Below, piece by piece: positions 43,420 to 54,618 of a DNA stretch of 64,000 nucleotides. Source of the DNA: Saccharothrix sp. ALI-22-I (GTDB lineage: Bacteria; Actinomycetota; Actinomycetes; Mycobacteriales; Pseudonocardiaceae). Position 1 is the stretch's first letter. Each line of letters begins with the position of its first letter. The stretch is taken from contig NZ_MTQP01000067.1 in the NCBI RefSeq assembly GCF_001984175.1, positions 124,001-188,000 on the forward strand. The letters are read 5' to 3'. Below the pieces are notes generated by a model that was not told the origin of the DNA, searched no databases, and was given only the letters and a program-made list of their open reading frames with translations. The position numbers and the translations under genes are program-made.

Positions 43420-44565
43420 GTGGATAGCGTCTTCAGGGTCGTGTGGAAAGTGCTGACCGGGTTGGTCCTGGTCGTTCTGGTGGTCTGGCGGCCTGGCGTG
43501 GCGTCGTTCGGTGGGGCCGTGTGCGGCACGTGGGTGGTTCTCGCGCTGCTGCAAGTCGGGTTGCTCCTGGGGGCGGTGTTGTTCCGGGTGCGGGTGCCGT
43601 TGGTGGTGATCGGCATCGGCGGTGAGGTGCGCACGTGGAACCGGCCGCACCTGCGGGTGGTGTGGCGGACCATCCCGTTGCTCGTCTCGGTGGGTCTGAC
43701 GTCGATCAAAGCGCCGGTTCGCCGTCGGCTGTGGCTGACCGGGCTCACGTCGGTGGTGCTGTCCACGGCGGCGGTGGGCGCAGTCTGGCTGGGTGCGCTG
43801 GTCTGGGCGGACGGGGACCAGCCGTTCCTGCGCGGGTTCGCGATCGCGGGCACGGCGGTGCTGGTCAACGGCCTGTGGCCGCGACGCGGCGCGGGCACCA
43901 CCTCGCCCGGCTGGTTCGTGTTCGCGCTGCCCCGCGTGTCGGCCCGGACGGCGGCCGAGTTCGAGGCGACGCCGCTGGTCAACAAGGTGTCCGACGCGCT
44001 GGAGGTCGGGGATCTCGACCGGGCCGAGGCGATCGCGGACGAGCTGGTCGAACGCCACCCGACGCTGCTGGTCGCGATCGGCGCACGGATCGCCGTGCTG
44101 ACGTTGCGCACCAAGTACGGCGAGGCCCTGCACATGGTCAGCAGCCTGGTCGGGCGCACCGACCTCGGCCCGCGCGACATGGCGTTCGTGCTGGCGGAGA
44201 TGGCCAGTTCCACCGCGATCGCGATCGAGGGCGGCCAACTGCCCGCCGACATCGGCCTGCCGGCGGCGAAACGGGCCGCGGACGGCGCGATGCAGTGCGG
44301 CTACCCGCGCTACCGCTGCACCGGCACGTTGGCGCAGCTCGCACTGCTGGAGAACGACCACGCCGCCGCACTCGTCCTCGCCAACCAGGCCAAGAAGACC
44401 AGCGAGAGCGGCTTGGCGCGCGCGGACGCGTTGGCCACGATCGCCCGCGCCCAGATGGCGGCCGGGGACAACGCCGCGGCCCGTGCGACGTTGGTCGAGG
44501 CCCAGGAATTGGCCGGCTGGATGCCCCGCGTCGCGGAAACCACTGCCCGCCTCAACATTGCCTGA
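43420..44565 (+). CDS. Membrane protein with TPR-like C-terminal domain
   Basis: This 381-residue protein has two N-terminal helices (WKVLTGLVLVVLVVWRPGVA, VVLALLQVGLLLGAVLFRVR), two more near residues 105-150, then a soluble helical repeat region (ATPLVNKVSDALEVGDLDRA, ADALATIARAQMAAGDNAAA) resembling tetratricopeptide repeats. No catalytic motif was found. It starts at a GTG right after the repeat cluster. The role is unknown; the layout suggests protein interaction at the membrane. Confidence 0.75.
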   Translation: MDSVFRVVWKVLTGLVLVVLVVWRPGVASFGGAVCGTWVVLALLQVGLLLGAVLFRVRVPLVVIGIGGEVRTWNRPHLRVVWRTIPLLVSVGLTSIKAPVRRRLWLTGLTSVVLSTAAVGAVWLGALVWADGDQPFLRGFAIAGTAVLVNGLWPRRGAGTTSPGWFVFALPRVSARTAAEFEATPLVNKVSDALEVGDLDRAEAIADELVERHPTLLVAIGARIAVLTLRTKYGEALHMVSSLVGRTDLGPRDMAFVLAEMASSTAIAIEGGQLPADIGLPAAKRAADGAMQCGYPRYRCTGTLAQLALLENDHAAALVLANQAKKTSESGLARADALATIARAQMAAGDNAAARATLVEAQELAGWMPRVAETTARLNIA

Positions 44566-44627
44566 GCGACCCAGCGGATTTCACCACGACGGAAGCGACG
44601 CCCAAAAGACGGACGCACCACACTCGG

Positions 44628-45140
44628 CTACGCAGGCGGCTTCGGCATGGTCGGCAAACCGCCGGGCGGCGCGGGCAGACCGCAGTTCTTCACCATGTCG
44701 TTCAGGGTCTTCAGCAGCGTCGACACTTCGGCGACCACTTTCGTCGGTTCCGGCGGCACGGCGCCGGGCACAACCTTGATCAACACGCTGTACACCCCGG
44801 CGAACGCGGCCATGGTGTTGGACAGGCACAGCTTCGGCCCCTGGAACTCCTGCTCGACCGGTGCGCTCACCGGCGGCAGGGGCAGGCACTTCGCGCCTTG
44901 CAACGCGGCCAGCAGGCCGAGCACGTCACCGAGCGGCGCGGCGGCGTTACCCGGGACGGGCGGCGTCGTGGTCAGCGGCTCGATCACCTTCTTCAGCGTC
45001 TGCGCCAACTGCTCGACCAATCCGGCACACGCGGCAGGAGGTTCGGCCGCTTCCCGTTCCGCCGTCGCGGCCGGCACGACCGCCAAGGCGAACAGCACGG
45101 CGAGCAACGAGGCGGTTGTCGCGAATTTCCTCACCGGCAC
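44628..45140 (-). CDS. Secreted hypothetical protein with four cysteines
   Basis: This 170-residue protein starts at a GTG and has a clear signal peptide (RKFATTASLLAVLFALAVVP, cleavage after ATA). The mature part has four cysteines (PAACAGL, GAKCLPL, KLCLSNT, KNCGLPA), which could form two disulfides, and a proline-rich C-terminus (PPGGLPTMPKPPA). An upstream open extension to 45251 reads as non-protein. The gene is 160 bases from the glgP stop. The function is unknown. Confidence 0.75.
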   Translation of the reverse strand: MPVRKFATTASLLAVLFALAVVPAATAEREAAEPPAACAGLVEQLAQTLKKVIEPLTTTPPVPGNAAAPLGDVLGLLAALQGAKCLPLPPVSAPVEQEFQGPKLCLSNTMAAFAGVYSVLIKVVPGAVPPEPTKVVAEVSTLLKTLNDMVKNCGLPAPPGGLPTMPKPPA

Positions 45141-45258
45141 ACTCTCTCTCGCGCGCACGAATGTTCCCGAGCGTGAATACCCACGCCTACCCGCGAGAAG
45201 ACAGAATTCGCCCGACCGAGAAAAGCGGTCCGGAAGTGTCCAAAGGAACACGACCGAA

Positions 45259-45287
45259 GATGACCGCCGGTCACCCCGGCGGTCATC
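45259..45287 (-). terminator. Terminator hairpin of glgP
   Basis: GATGACCGCCGG (45259-45270) pairs exactly with CCGGCGGTCATC (45276-45287) around a 5-base loop, 12 bases past the glgP stop. A 12-bp perfect stem next to a gene end supports a terminator. No U-run is present. Confidence 0.75.
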
Positions 45288-45299
45288 TGATCGGGCGAT

Positions 45300-47870
45300 T
45301 CAGCCGGCCAGCACGACCCGGCCGAGTTCAGCGGGTGACGCGAGCAGGTCGTGCCGGGGCAGCACGCGCACCGTGTAGCCGACGGCGCCCGCGTGCGGCA
45401 ACGGCACCTCGATCTCGTAGTTCCCGTTGCCCGCGTACCGCATGCTGTGCGTGACCACGTCGTACAGCTCGTCCGAGTCGCCGACCCGGCCGAGCGCGAC
45501 CTGCACGTCCACCTCGGACGGCTCCAGCCCGGCCAGCTCGATCCGCGCCCGCACGCCCACCGGCGAGCCGAGCTTCGGCGTGACGGACCCGTGCAGCGAC
45601 ATCTCCGAGTCCAGCACCCGCACCCGCGTCCACGACGCCCGCAGCCGCTGCCGGTAGGACGCCAGCTCCTTCGCGCCCCGGTAACCCTCGCCGACCACCG
45701 AGGCGGCCGACGACGCGGCGGGCGCGTACAGGTTCTCGACGTACTCGCGCACCATCCGCGACGCCTGCACCGCCGGCCCGAGCGACGCCAACGTGTGCCG
45801 CACCATCGCCAGCCACCGGGTCGGCACGCCGTCCTCGCCGCGGTCGTAGAACAGCGGCGCGACCTGGCTGCCGAGCAGGTCGTAGAGCGCGGCGGCCTCC
45901 AGGTCGTCCCGCCGGGTCGGGTCGGTGATGCCGTCCGCGGTCGGGATGGCCCACCCGTTGCTGCCGTCGTACAGCTCGTCCCACCAGCCGTCGCGGATCG
46001 ACAGGTTCAGCCCGCCGTTGAGCGCCGACTTCATGCCGGACGTGCCGCAGGCCTCCAGCGGGCGCATCGGGTTGTTCAGCCACACGTCGCAGCCCCAGTA
46101 CAGGTACCGGGCCATGGACATGTCGTAGTCGGGCAGGAACACGATCCGGTGCCGCACGCCCGCGTCGTCGGCGTACCGCACGATCTGCTGGATCAACGCC
46201 TTGCCGCCGTCGTCGGCGGGGTGCGACTTGCCCGCCACGACCAGCTGCACCGGCCGTTCGGGGTGCAGCAGCATCGCGCGCAGGCGTTCCGGGTCGCGCA
46301 GCATCAGCGTGAGCCGCTTGTAGGTCGGCACGCGGCGGGCGAAGCCGACGGTCAGCACGTCCGGGTCGAACACCGAGTCGGTCCAGCCCAGCTCCAACGC
46401 GGACGCGCCGCGCTGCAACCAGGACGCGCGCGTGCGCCGGCGGACCTCCTGGACCAGCTTCGAGCGCAGGTCGTTGCGCAGCTCCCACAGCCGCTGGTCG
46501 GTGACCGGCTCGAACCCGCGCAGGCCCACGCCGGAGTCCTCCGACTCACCCAGCAGCCGGCTCATCTCGGTCGCCGCCCAGGTCGGGCCGTGCACGCCGT
46601 TGGTGACCGAGCCGATCGGCACCTCGGAGGCGTCGAAGCCCGGCCACAGGGCGCGGAACATGTCCCGGCTGACCGTGCCGTGCAGCTTGGACACGCCGTT
46701 CGCGCGCTGGGCGAGCCGCAGTCCCATGTGCGCCATGTTGAACAGGCCGGGGTTTTCCTCCGCGCCGAGGGCGAGGATGCGCTGGGTGTTCACGCCCGGC
46801 AGCAGCGTCTCGGGGCCGAAGTAGTGCTGCACCAGGTCCACCGGGAACCGGTCGATACCCGCCGGGACCGGCGTGTGCGTGGTGAACACCGTGCCCGCGC
46901 GGACCGCCGCCAACGCCTGGTCGAAGTCCAGGCCCTCGCCGGTGACCAACTCGCGGATGCGCTCCAGGCCGAGGAACCCGGCGTGGCCCTCGTTGGTGTG
47001 GAACACCTCGGGCGCGGCGTGGCCGGTCAGATCGCAGTACGTGCGCACGGCCCGGACGCCGCCGACGCCCGCCAGGATCTCCTGCCGGATGCGGTGGTCC
47101 TGGTCGCCGCCGTAGAGGCGGTCGGTGACGCCGCGCAGGTCCTCGTCGTTCTCCTCGACGTCGGAGTCGAGCAGGAGCAGCGGGATGCGGCCGACCTGGG
47201 CCTTCCAGATCTTGGCGCGCAGCACGCGGTCGCCGGGCATGGCGACGTGCACCAGGATCGGCGCGCCGGACGGCTCGGTGAGCAGTTCCAGCGGCAGGCC
47301 GCGCGGGTCGAGGACGGGGTAGTGCTCGATCTGCCAGCCGTCCAGGCTCAACGCCTGCCGGAAGTAGCCGGACCGGTAGAGCAGACCCACCGCGATCAGC
47401 GGAACGCCCAGGTCGGAGGCTGCCTTGAGGTGGTCGCCCGCCAGCACGCCCAGGCCGCCGGAGTAGTTCGGCAGGGCCTCGGTGACGCCGAACTCCATGG
47501 AGAAGTAGGCGATCGCGTTCGGCAGCGGCTGGAGGTCGTAGTTCCCGTGCTCACGACGCTGCTGGACCTCGTCCTGGCGGCGTTGGAACCAGCGTGGACC
47601 TGTGGTGTAGCGGTGCAGGTCGTCGGCCAGCGCGCGGGCGTGGGCGAGGAACTGCTCGTCCCGGGACAGGGCGTCGAGGCGTTCGGGGGCGACGACGGAC
47701 AGCAGGCGCAGCGGGTCGCCGCTGTCCACCCACAGTTCCGGGTCGACCGACGCGAACAGGTCCTGGGTGGGCTGGTGCCACGTCCAGCGCAGGTTCGTGG
47801 CGAGGGTGCCCAGGGCCGCCAACGGCTCGGGCAGGCTGGCTCGGACGGTGAACCGGCGAAGTGCTCGCAT
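45300..47870 (-). CDS. glgP: Alpha-glucan (glycogen/maltodextrin) phosphorylase
   Basis: This 856-residue GT35 enzyme releases glucose-1-phosphate from alpha-1,4-glucan ends. The start MRALRRFTVRASLPEPL fits the long actinobacterial form. Blocks include AYFSMEFGVTEALPNYSGGL, HTNEGHAGFLGLERIRELV and the PLP lysine region EACGTSGMKSALNGGLNLSI. It is separated from glgE by the NACHT gene, although in mycobacteria and streptomycetes glgP and glgE are direct divergent neighbours. Confidence 0.95.
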   Translation of the reverse strand: MRALRRFTVRASLPEPLAALGTLATNLRWTWHQPTQDLFASVDPELWVDSGDPLRLLSVVAPERLDALSRDEQFLAHARALADDLHRYTTGPRWFQRRQDEVQQRREHGNYDLQPLPNAIAYFSMEFGVTEALPNYSGGLGVLAGDHLKAASDLGVPLIAVGLLYRSGYFRQALSLDGWQIEHYPVLDPRGLPLELLTEPSGAPILVHVAMPGDRVLRAKIWKAQVGRIPLLLLDSDVEENDEDLRGVTDRLYGGDQDHRIRQEILAGVGGVRAVRTYCDLTGHAAPEVFHTNEGHAGFLGLERIRELVTGEGLDFDQALAAVRAGTVFTTHTPVPAGIDRFPVDLVQHYFGPETLLPGVNTQRILALGAEENPGLFNMAHMGLRLAQRANGVSKLHGTVSRDMFRALWPGFDASEVPIGSVTNGVHGPTWAATEMSRLLGESEDSGVGLRGFEPVTDQRLWELRNDLRSKLVQEVRRRTRASWLQRGASALELGWTDSVFDPDVLTVGFARRVPTYKRLTLMLRDPERLRAMLLHPERPVQLVVAGKSHPADDGGKALIQQIVRYADDAGVRHRIVFLPDYDMSMARYLYWGCDVWLNNPMRPLEACGTSGMKSALNGGLNLSIRDGWWDELYDGSNGWAIPTADGITDPTRRDDLEAAALYDLLGSQVAPLFYDRGEDGVPTRWLAMVRHTLASLGPAVQASRMVREYVENLYAPAASSAASVVGEGYRGAKELASYRQRLRASWTRVRVLDSEMSLHGSVTPKLGSPVGVRARIELAGLEPSEVDVQVALGRVGDSDELYDVVTHSMRYAGNGNYEIEVPLPHAGAVGYTVRVLPRHDLLASPAELGRVVLAG

Positions 47871-48010
47871 GGCGTCGGACCTTATCCCCCATCCAGCGGT
47901 GCCGAGCAACGGCCACCCGAACCGATGCAGGGACCGATACAGCCCGACCTGGGCTTACGTACTCACAGGTGTTCTTTCGTACGCAGTCCGCAAACGTTAA
48001 CGAGACGGTC

Positions 48011-50368
48011 TCACCCGTTACGCCGGTCGGTCGCGAGGATGATCGTCTCGCTGACGGGCGCGCGGCCGTCGGCACGCCGTTCGAGGAGCGTCACGCCGGC
48101 GGCGATGGCCCGGAAGTCGTCCGCGACCTCGGTGGCGGCGCTGTCGTCGGCCTCGATGGCCAGGCAGAGCGCGCCGATGCGGAGCGTGGTGGCGAGGTCC
48201 GCGGTCATCGGCTGCTCGCCGGTGAAGAAGGGTTGTCCGAGGTCCCACAGGACGTTCGCCACCTCACGCCCCAGGCCGCTGCGGACGCCGAACGTGTAGT
48301 TCAGCCTCGCGGAGCGTGCGTGCTGCACGAGCCGGTACGGCGACAACACGAAGTCCCGCGTGTCGACGCGGCTGCGGTTGGCGAACGCTTCGACCACCGG
48401 GCGGTCGAGTTCGATGTGCAGCCTGATCAGGATCGCTCGCAGCGCGTTCTCGCGCGCGGGGCGCTGTCCTCCCGACGCCGACGGCCTGTAGATCCACTTC
48501 ATGTCGACGGCGATGTGTTCGATCAGCGTCTTCGAGTCCACGCCGTGGGGGTGTGGCGTGCCTGGCGGTGTCCACAGTTCGGCTTCGTCCAGCCACACCG
48601 AGCGGAGCGGCGGACGGGACAGCGCGCGCTGGACGGCCGGGTGGTCGAGTTCGGCACGGCGGGGCAGGCGGTATGCGCGGGAGATGGTGTTGGCCCACTC
48701 GCCGAACCGGAGCGCGTCGGCACCGTCCATGCCGAGCACCGGCTCGCCGTCCGACTCGTACTCGTTCGACTCGTGCTCGCGGTAGAGGGCGTAGAGGACG
48801 TTGGTGATCGGTTTGGTGCCGATGAAGATGCCGTCGCGGACCTGGATCTTCTCGCGTTGGTGGCGGGTGAGCATGACTCCGGCGATGAGCCTTCGGCGTT
48901 CGGGGTCGTCGGTTTTGGGATCCAGTAGATCGTCCAGGCGTTTGCGCAGGCGAGGGGCGAGTTCGGCGGCTCGTTCGGCGCAGTCGAAGGCCAGGGAAAG
49001 GGCGGTGACGGTGCCGGAGGACAGGCAGACCGCGACGATCGGGTCGGCGTCGGCGCGGGCGACGTAGAGGAGGGTGGTTTCACGCCACCAGTCGTTGTCG
49101 ACTTCGTCGACCAGGAGGTGACCGAGGCCCTTTTCGCGGATGTGGGCGGCGGCCAGGTACTCCTGGAAGGTGAAGTGCGCGAATGAATACAAACCGCTTT
49201 CACGTTCCACGAGCAGGCCGCTGGAGGTGACGTCCTCCAGCAGTGCCTCTTCGGTGAGGTTGGTGGCCATCCGGCTGAGGGCCGGCTTGAAGTCGCTCAG
49301 CACGGTGTCGCGCGAGACGTCCCGCACTCCGCGTTGCATCATCGTGAGCGCGAGGCCTCTGAGGAGCACTTCCTTCTTGTCGCCGTCGAGGTGGACGGGC
49401 AGGCGTTTGGCCTCGTGCCGGCGCCAGAGCACGACCTCGCAGATCTCCCGGTACAGCTCGGCGCGGCTGTCGGGGAGCTTGCTGCCGAAGCGGTGGACGT
49501 TGGCGACCATCGTCAGCAGGAGCGGGTTGGCGGTGAGGTCGTAGAGGTCCGGGTTCGAGTGCAGGCGGGTGAGCAGTTCGTCGGCGGCCTGCTCGGCGCG
49601 GAGTCGGACGGCCTCGCCGGTGGCCTGGGTGCTGAGCTTCTCGATCGCCAGGTACCAGTTGCGGACGAACCTGGTGACCTGCTCGTCGGTGAAGTTGCGG
49701 ACCTGGAGGACCTGGGCGCCCGCGACGGGCGTGGAGCGGTAGCCGTGCGGGCGGGACGTGACGACGAAGTCGTTCTCCGGGTACTGGCGGGTCTGGCGTT
49801 CGACCCAGTCGGCGACCAGGCGGCGGTCGTGCCGGCGGGCGACTTCGTCCAGGCCGTCGAGGAGGATCGTGCAGGCGCCTTCGGCGAGGCGGTGCTCGAA
49901 CCAGCCCGGTGGTTCCTGCGTGCCGTAGCGGCCGAGTTTGACCCGGAGCAGAGTGGTGAGCGGGACTTCGGGGTCCTGGGTGATCGCGGTGACGTGGTCG
50001 CGCAGGTAGAGCAGGATCGGCACCCGCCTGCGGCCGTTCGAGCGACTGATCGTCAGGGCGAGGTGGCGCAGCAGGGTCGTCTTCCCGCTGCCGGGCACGC
50101 CGATGATCGCCAGCACGGCGGGCAGCGGTCGGTCGAGGAATTCGGTGATCGGCAGCCGGTCGTCAGTCGGGAGCCGGGCGAGGACACCGGCGGGCGCGTT
50201 GTGCGGTGTCTGGTGGACGAGGCCGACGTCGACGAAGACGTCCTCGAATTCGGGGGTGTGGAACCCGACGACGACGAGCCCTTTGAGATCGATGTAGCGC
50301 AGACTCGCGCGCACGTACTCCCGGTACACCCGCTCAAACCGCTTGGACCGCGCCCAGCCGAGGTTCAC
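48011..50368 (-). CDS. NACHT-domain STAND NTPase with FGE/C-type-lectin-like C-terminus
   Basis: This 785-residue protein starts at a GTG, with an in-frame stop nine bases upstream. An N-terminal helix (RFERVYREYVRASLRYIDLK) leads to Walker A GVPGSGKTTLLRHLA (about 90-103) and Walker B CTILLDGLDEV (about 167-177), the NACHT signature. Middle residues about 250-500 are helical. From about 510, PITNVLYALYREHESNEYES and FGEWANTISRAYRLPRRAEL resemble the formylglycine-generating-enzyme fold, a C-type-lectin-like sensor in many STAND proteins. NACHT proteins are often antiphage or signalling sensors; no effector domain is obvious. Confidence 0.8.
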   Translation of the reverse strand: MNLGWARSKRFERVYREYVRASLRYIDLKGLVVVGFHTPEFEDVFVDVGLVHQTPHNAPAGVLARLPTDDRLPITEFLDRPLPAVLAIIGVPGSGKTTLLRHLALTISRSNGRRRVPILLYLRDHVTAITQDPEVPLTTLLRVKLGRYGTQEPPGWFEHRLAEGACTILLDGLDEVARRHDRRLVADWVERQTRQYPENDFVVTSRPHGYRSTPVAGAQVLQVRNFTDEQVTRFVRNWYLAIEKLSTQATGEAVRLRAEQAADELLTRLHSNPDLYDLTANPLLLTMVANVHRFGSKLPDSRAELYREICEVVLWRRHEAKRLPVHLDGDKKEVLLRGLALTMMQRGVRDVSRDTVLSDFKPALSRMATNLTEEALLEDVTSSGLLVERESGLYSFAHFTFQEYLAAAHIREKGLGHLLVDEVDNDWWRETTLLYVARADADPIVAVCLSSGTVTALSLAFDCAERAAELAPRLRKRLDDLLDPKTDDPERRRLIAGVMLTRHQREKIQVRDGIFIGTKPITNVLYALYREHESNEYESDGEPVLGMDGADALRFGEWANTISRAYRLPRRAELDHPAVQRALSRPPLRSVWLDEAELWTPPGTPHPHGVDSKTLIEHIAVDMKWIYRPSASGGQRPARENALRAILIRLHIELDRPVVEAFANRSRVDTRDFVLSPYRLVQHARSARLNYTFGVRSGLGREVANVLWDLGQPFFTGEQPMTADLATTLRIGALCLAIEADDSAATEVADDFRAIAAGVTLLERRADGRAPVSETIILATDRRNG

Positions 50369-50718
50369 CCGCGTCAGTCAAGTGCAGACCGGCAGCCGAT
50401 ACCAAGTGGACTCGCAACGACAACCCGGACGCCACTATCACCTGCGATGATCGTCCCGCATGACAGATCGGGGCCATCGCGGACAGTGACCGATTGGCTC
50501 GATCACCACCCGAACGAGACTGGCTTGACAACGGAACGGTAACGATCAAGAGATGGAAATGTGATCTCCCATCGCGAGACGGACGCCGTCACCAAAGTGT
50601 GCAATCCAATCAGAACGGGTAGGAAGACCAGGCAGGAGTCCCAGTGGCGGCCGTCCCGATCGCTGCGGGCAGACTTGAACGTGCAAGCGTCACACCAGTG
50701 AGAGGGGCGCTGCTGCGG
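50369..50718. promoter_or_regulatory. NACHT-glgE divergent region
   Basis: This 350-base region contains no gene I can support. TTGACA at 50525-50530 is a good -35 element on + for glgE, but no clear -10 lies 17-18 bases on (AAGAGAT is the nearest). AGAGGGG near 50701 is the probable glgE ribosome site. GTAACG near 50539 and several short A-rich runs make the middle less GC-rich than the flanks. Confidence 0.4.
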
Positions 50719-52698
<1,980 letters not shown>

Positions 52699-52801
52699 CG
52701 AAAACCCAGCCCGGTCCCCTTTACCGAGTCCCCGCGCCCGCCGAAGAGCACGAGGGACGATCGAACGCACCCCCAATGAGGTGGGACGAGGTGGAGCACA
52801 C

Positions 52802-54613
52802 ATGCAAGAAGAGGCCCGACCCGACGCCGCTCTGGTAGGCCTGGAGAACGTGCCGCACACCGGCGAGGCCATCGGCGCCGACGGCCTGCTGGTGGAGCCG
52901 CAGGCCGAGGACTTCCGGTCGGCCAAACTCGTGCCGCGCGAACGAGACTGGTTCAAAGGCGCGGTGTTCTACGAGGTGCTGGTCCGCGCGTTCAGCGACT
53001 CCAACGGCGACGGCACCGGTGACCTGCGGGGCCTGGCGTCCCGATTGGACTACCTGGAGTGGCTCGGCGTGGACTGCCTCTGGCTGCCGCCGTTCTACGC
53101 GTCGCCGCTGCGCGACGGCGGGTACGACATCTCCGACTTCCGCGCGGTGCTGCCGGAGTTCGGATCGGTCGAGGACTTCGTGTACCTGCTGGACGAGGCG
53201 CACCGCCGGGGCATCCGGGTGATCACCGACCTGGTGCTCAACCACACCAGTGACGCGCACCCGTGGTTCCAGCAGTCGCGGACGGACCCGGACGGGCCGT
53301 ACGGCGACTACTACGTGTGGGGCGACGACGATCAGCGCTACGCGGACGCCCGGATCATCTTCGTGGACACCGAGTCGTCCAACTGGACCTACGACCCGGT
53401 GCGCGGCCAGTTCTACTGGCACCGGTTCTTCTCGCACCAGCCCGACCTGAACTTCGAGAACCCGCACGTGCAGGAAGCCATGCTGGACACGCTCCGGTTC
53501 TGGCTCGACCTGGGCATCGACGGGTTCCGGCTGGACGCCGTGCCGTACCTGTTCGAGCAGGAGGGCACGAACTGCGAGAACCTGCCGCGCACGCACGACT
53601 TCCTGAAGCGCTGCCGCAAGGTCGTGGACGACGAGTACCCCGGCCGGGTGCTCCTCGCGGAGGCGAACCAGTGGCCGTCGGACGTGGTCGAGTACTTCGG
53701 CAACGCCGAGGTCGGCGGCGACGAGTGCCACATGGCGTTCCACTTCCCGCTGATGCCGCGCATCTTCATGTCGGTGCGGCGCGAGTCCCGGTTCCCGATC
53801 TCGGAGATCCTGGCCCAGACGCCGCAGATCCCGGACGGCTGCCAGTGGGGCATCTTCCTGCGCAACCACGACGAGCTGACGCTCGAAATGGTGACCGACG
53901 AAGAGCGCGACTACATGTACGCGGAGTACGCCAAGGACCCGCGGATGAAGGCCAACATCGGCATCAGACGCCGGTTGGCCCCGCTGCTGGAGAACGACCG
54001 CAACCAGCAGGAACTGTTCACCGCGATGCTGCTGTCCCTGCCCGGATCGCCCGTTCTCTACTACGGTGACGAGATCGGCATGGGCGACAACATCTGGCTG
54101 GGCGACCGCGACGCGGTGCGCACGCCCATGCAGTGGACCCCGGACCGCAACGCGGGGTTCTCCAACTGCGACCCCGGCCGGATCTACCTGCCTGTGATCA
54201 TGGACCCGGTGTACGGCTACCAGGGGCTCAACGTCGAGGCCCAGCTGAACAACCAGTCCTCGCTGCTGCACTGGACCCGGCGGATGATCGAGGTGCGCAA
54301 GCAGCACCACGCGTTCGCGGAGGGCGACTTCACCGATCTCGGCGGCTCCAACCCGAGCGTGCTGGCCTACCGGCGGCGGTGGCGGCGGCCCGACGGCCAC
54401 GAGGACGTCGTGCTGTGCGTCAACAACCTGTCGAGGTTCCCGCAGCCGGTCGAGCTGGACCTGTCCGAGCACCGCGGCAGCAGGCCGGTCGAGTTGACCG
54501 GCGGGGTGGTCTTCCCCACTGTGGGCGATCTGTCCTACCTGCTCACCCTGCCCGGTCACGGCTTCTACTGGTTCCAGCTCGCGGAAGCCGACGACGACAG
54601 CGAGGCGAGGTGA
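52802..54613 (+). CDS. treS: Trehalose synthase TreS
   Basis: This 603-residue GH13 enzyme interconverts trehalose and maltose. The catalytic aspartate lies in IDGFRLDAVPYLFEQEGTNC, the glutamate in LLAEANQWPSDVVEYFG and the second aspartate in LRNHDELTLEMVTDEERDYM. The start is the ATG at 52802 with GGTGGAG upstream. TreS and Mak form a complex in mycobacteria, and the genes are adjacent here with a near-overlap (stop 54613, next start 54610 or 54619). Confidence 0.96.
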   Translation: MQEEARPDAALVGLENVPHTGEAIGADGLLVEPQAEDFRSAKLVPRERDWFKGAVFYEVLVRAFSDSNGDGTGDLRGLASRLDYLEWLGVDCLWLPPFYASPLRDGGYDISDFRAVLPEFGSVEDFVYLLDEAHRRGIRVITDLVLNHTSDAHPWFQQSRTDPDGPYGDYYVWGDDDQRYADARIIFVDTESSNWTYDPVRGQFYWHRFFSHQPDLNFENPHVQEAMLDTLRFWLDLGIDGFRLDAVPYLFEQEGTNCENLPRTHDFLKRCRKVVDDEYPGRVLLAEANQWPSDVVEYFGNAEVGGDECHMAFHFPLMPRIFMSVRRESRFPISEILAQTPQIPDGCQWGIFLRNHDELTLEMVTDEERDYMYAEYAKDPRMKANIGIRRRLAPLLENDRNQQELFTAMLLSLPGSPVLYYGDEIGMGDNIWLGDRDAVRTPMQWTPDRNAGFSNCDPGRIYLPVIMDPVYGYQGLNVEAQLNNQSSLLHWTRRMIEVRKQHHAFAEGDFTDLGGSNPSVLAYRRRWRRPDGHEDVVLCVNNLSRFPQPVELDLSEHRGSRPVELTGGVVFPTVGDLSYLLTLPGHGFYWFQLAEADDDSEAR

Positions 54614-54618
54614 GGGAC

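Noticed and set aside
48011..50368. Diversity-generating retroelement target
   Set aside because: The C-terminal fold would suit such a role, but no reverse transcriptase, accessory gene or template/variable repeat pair is visible.
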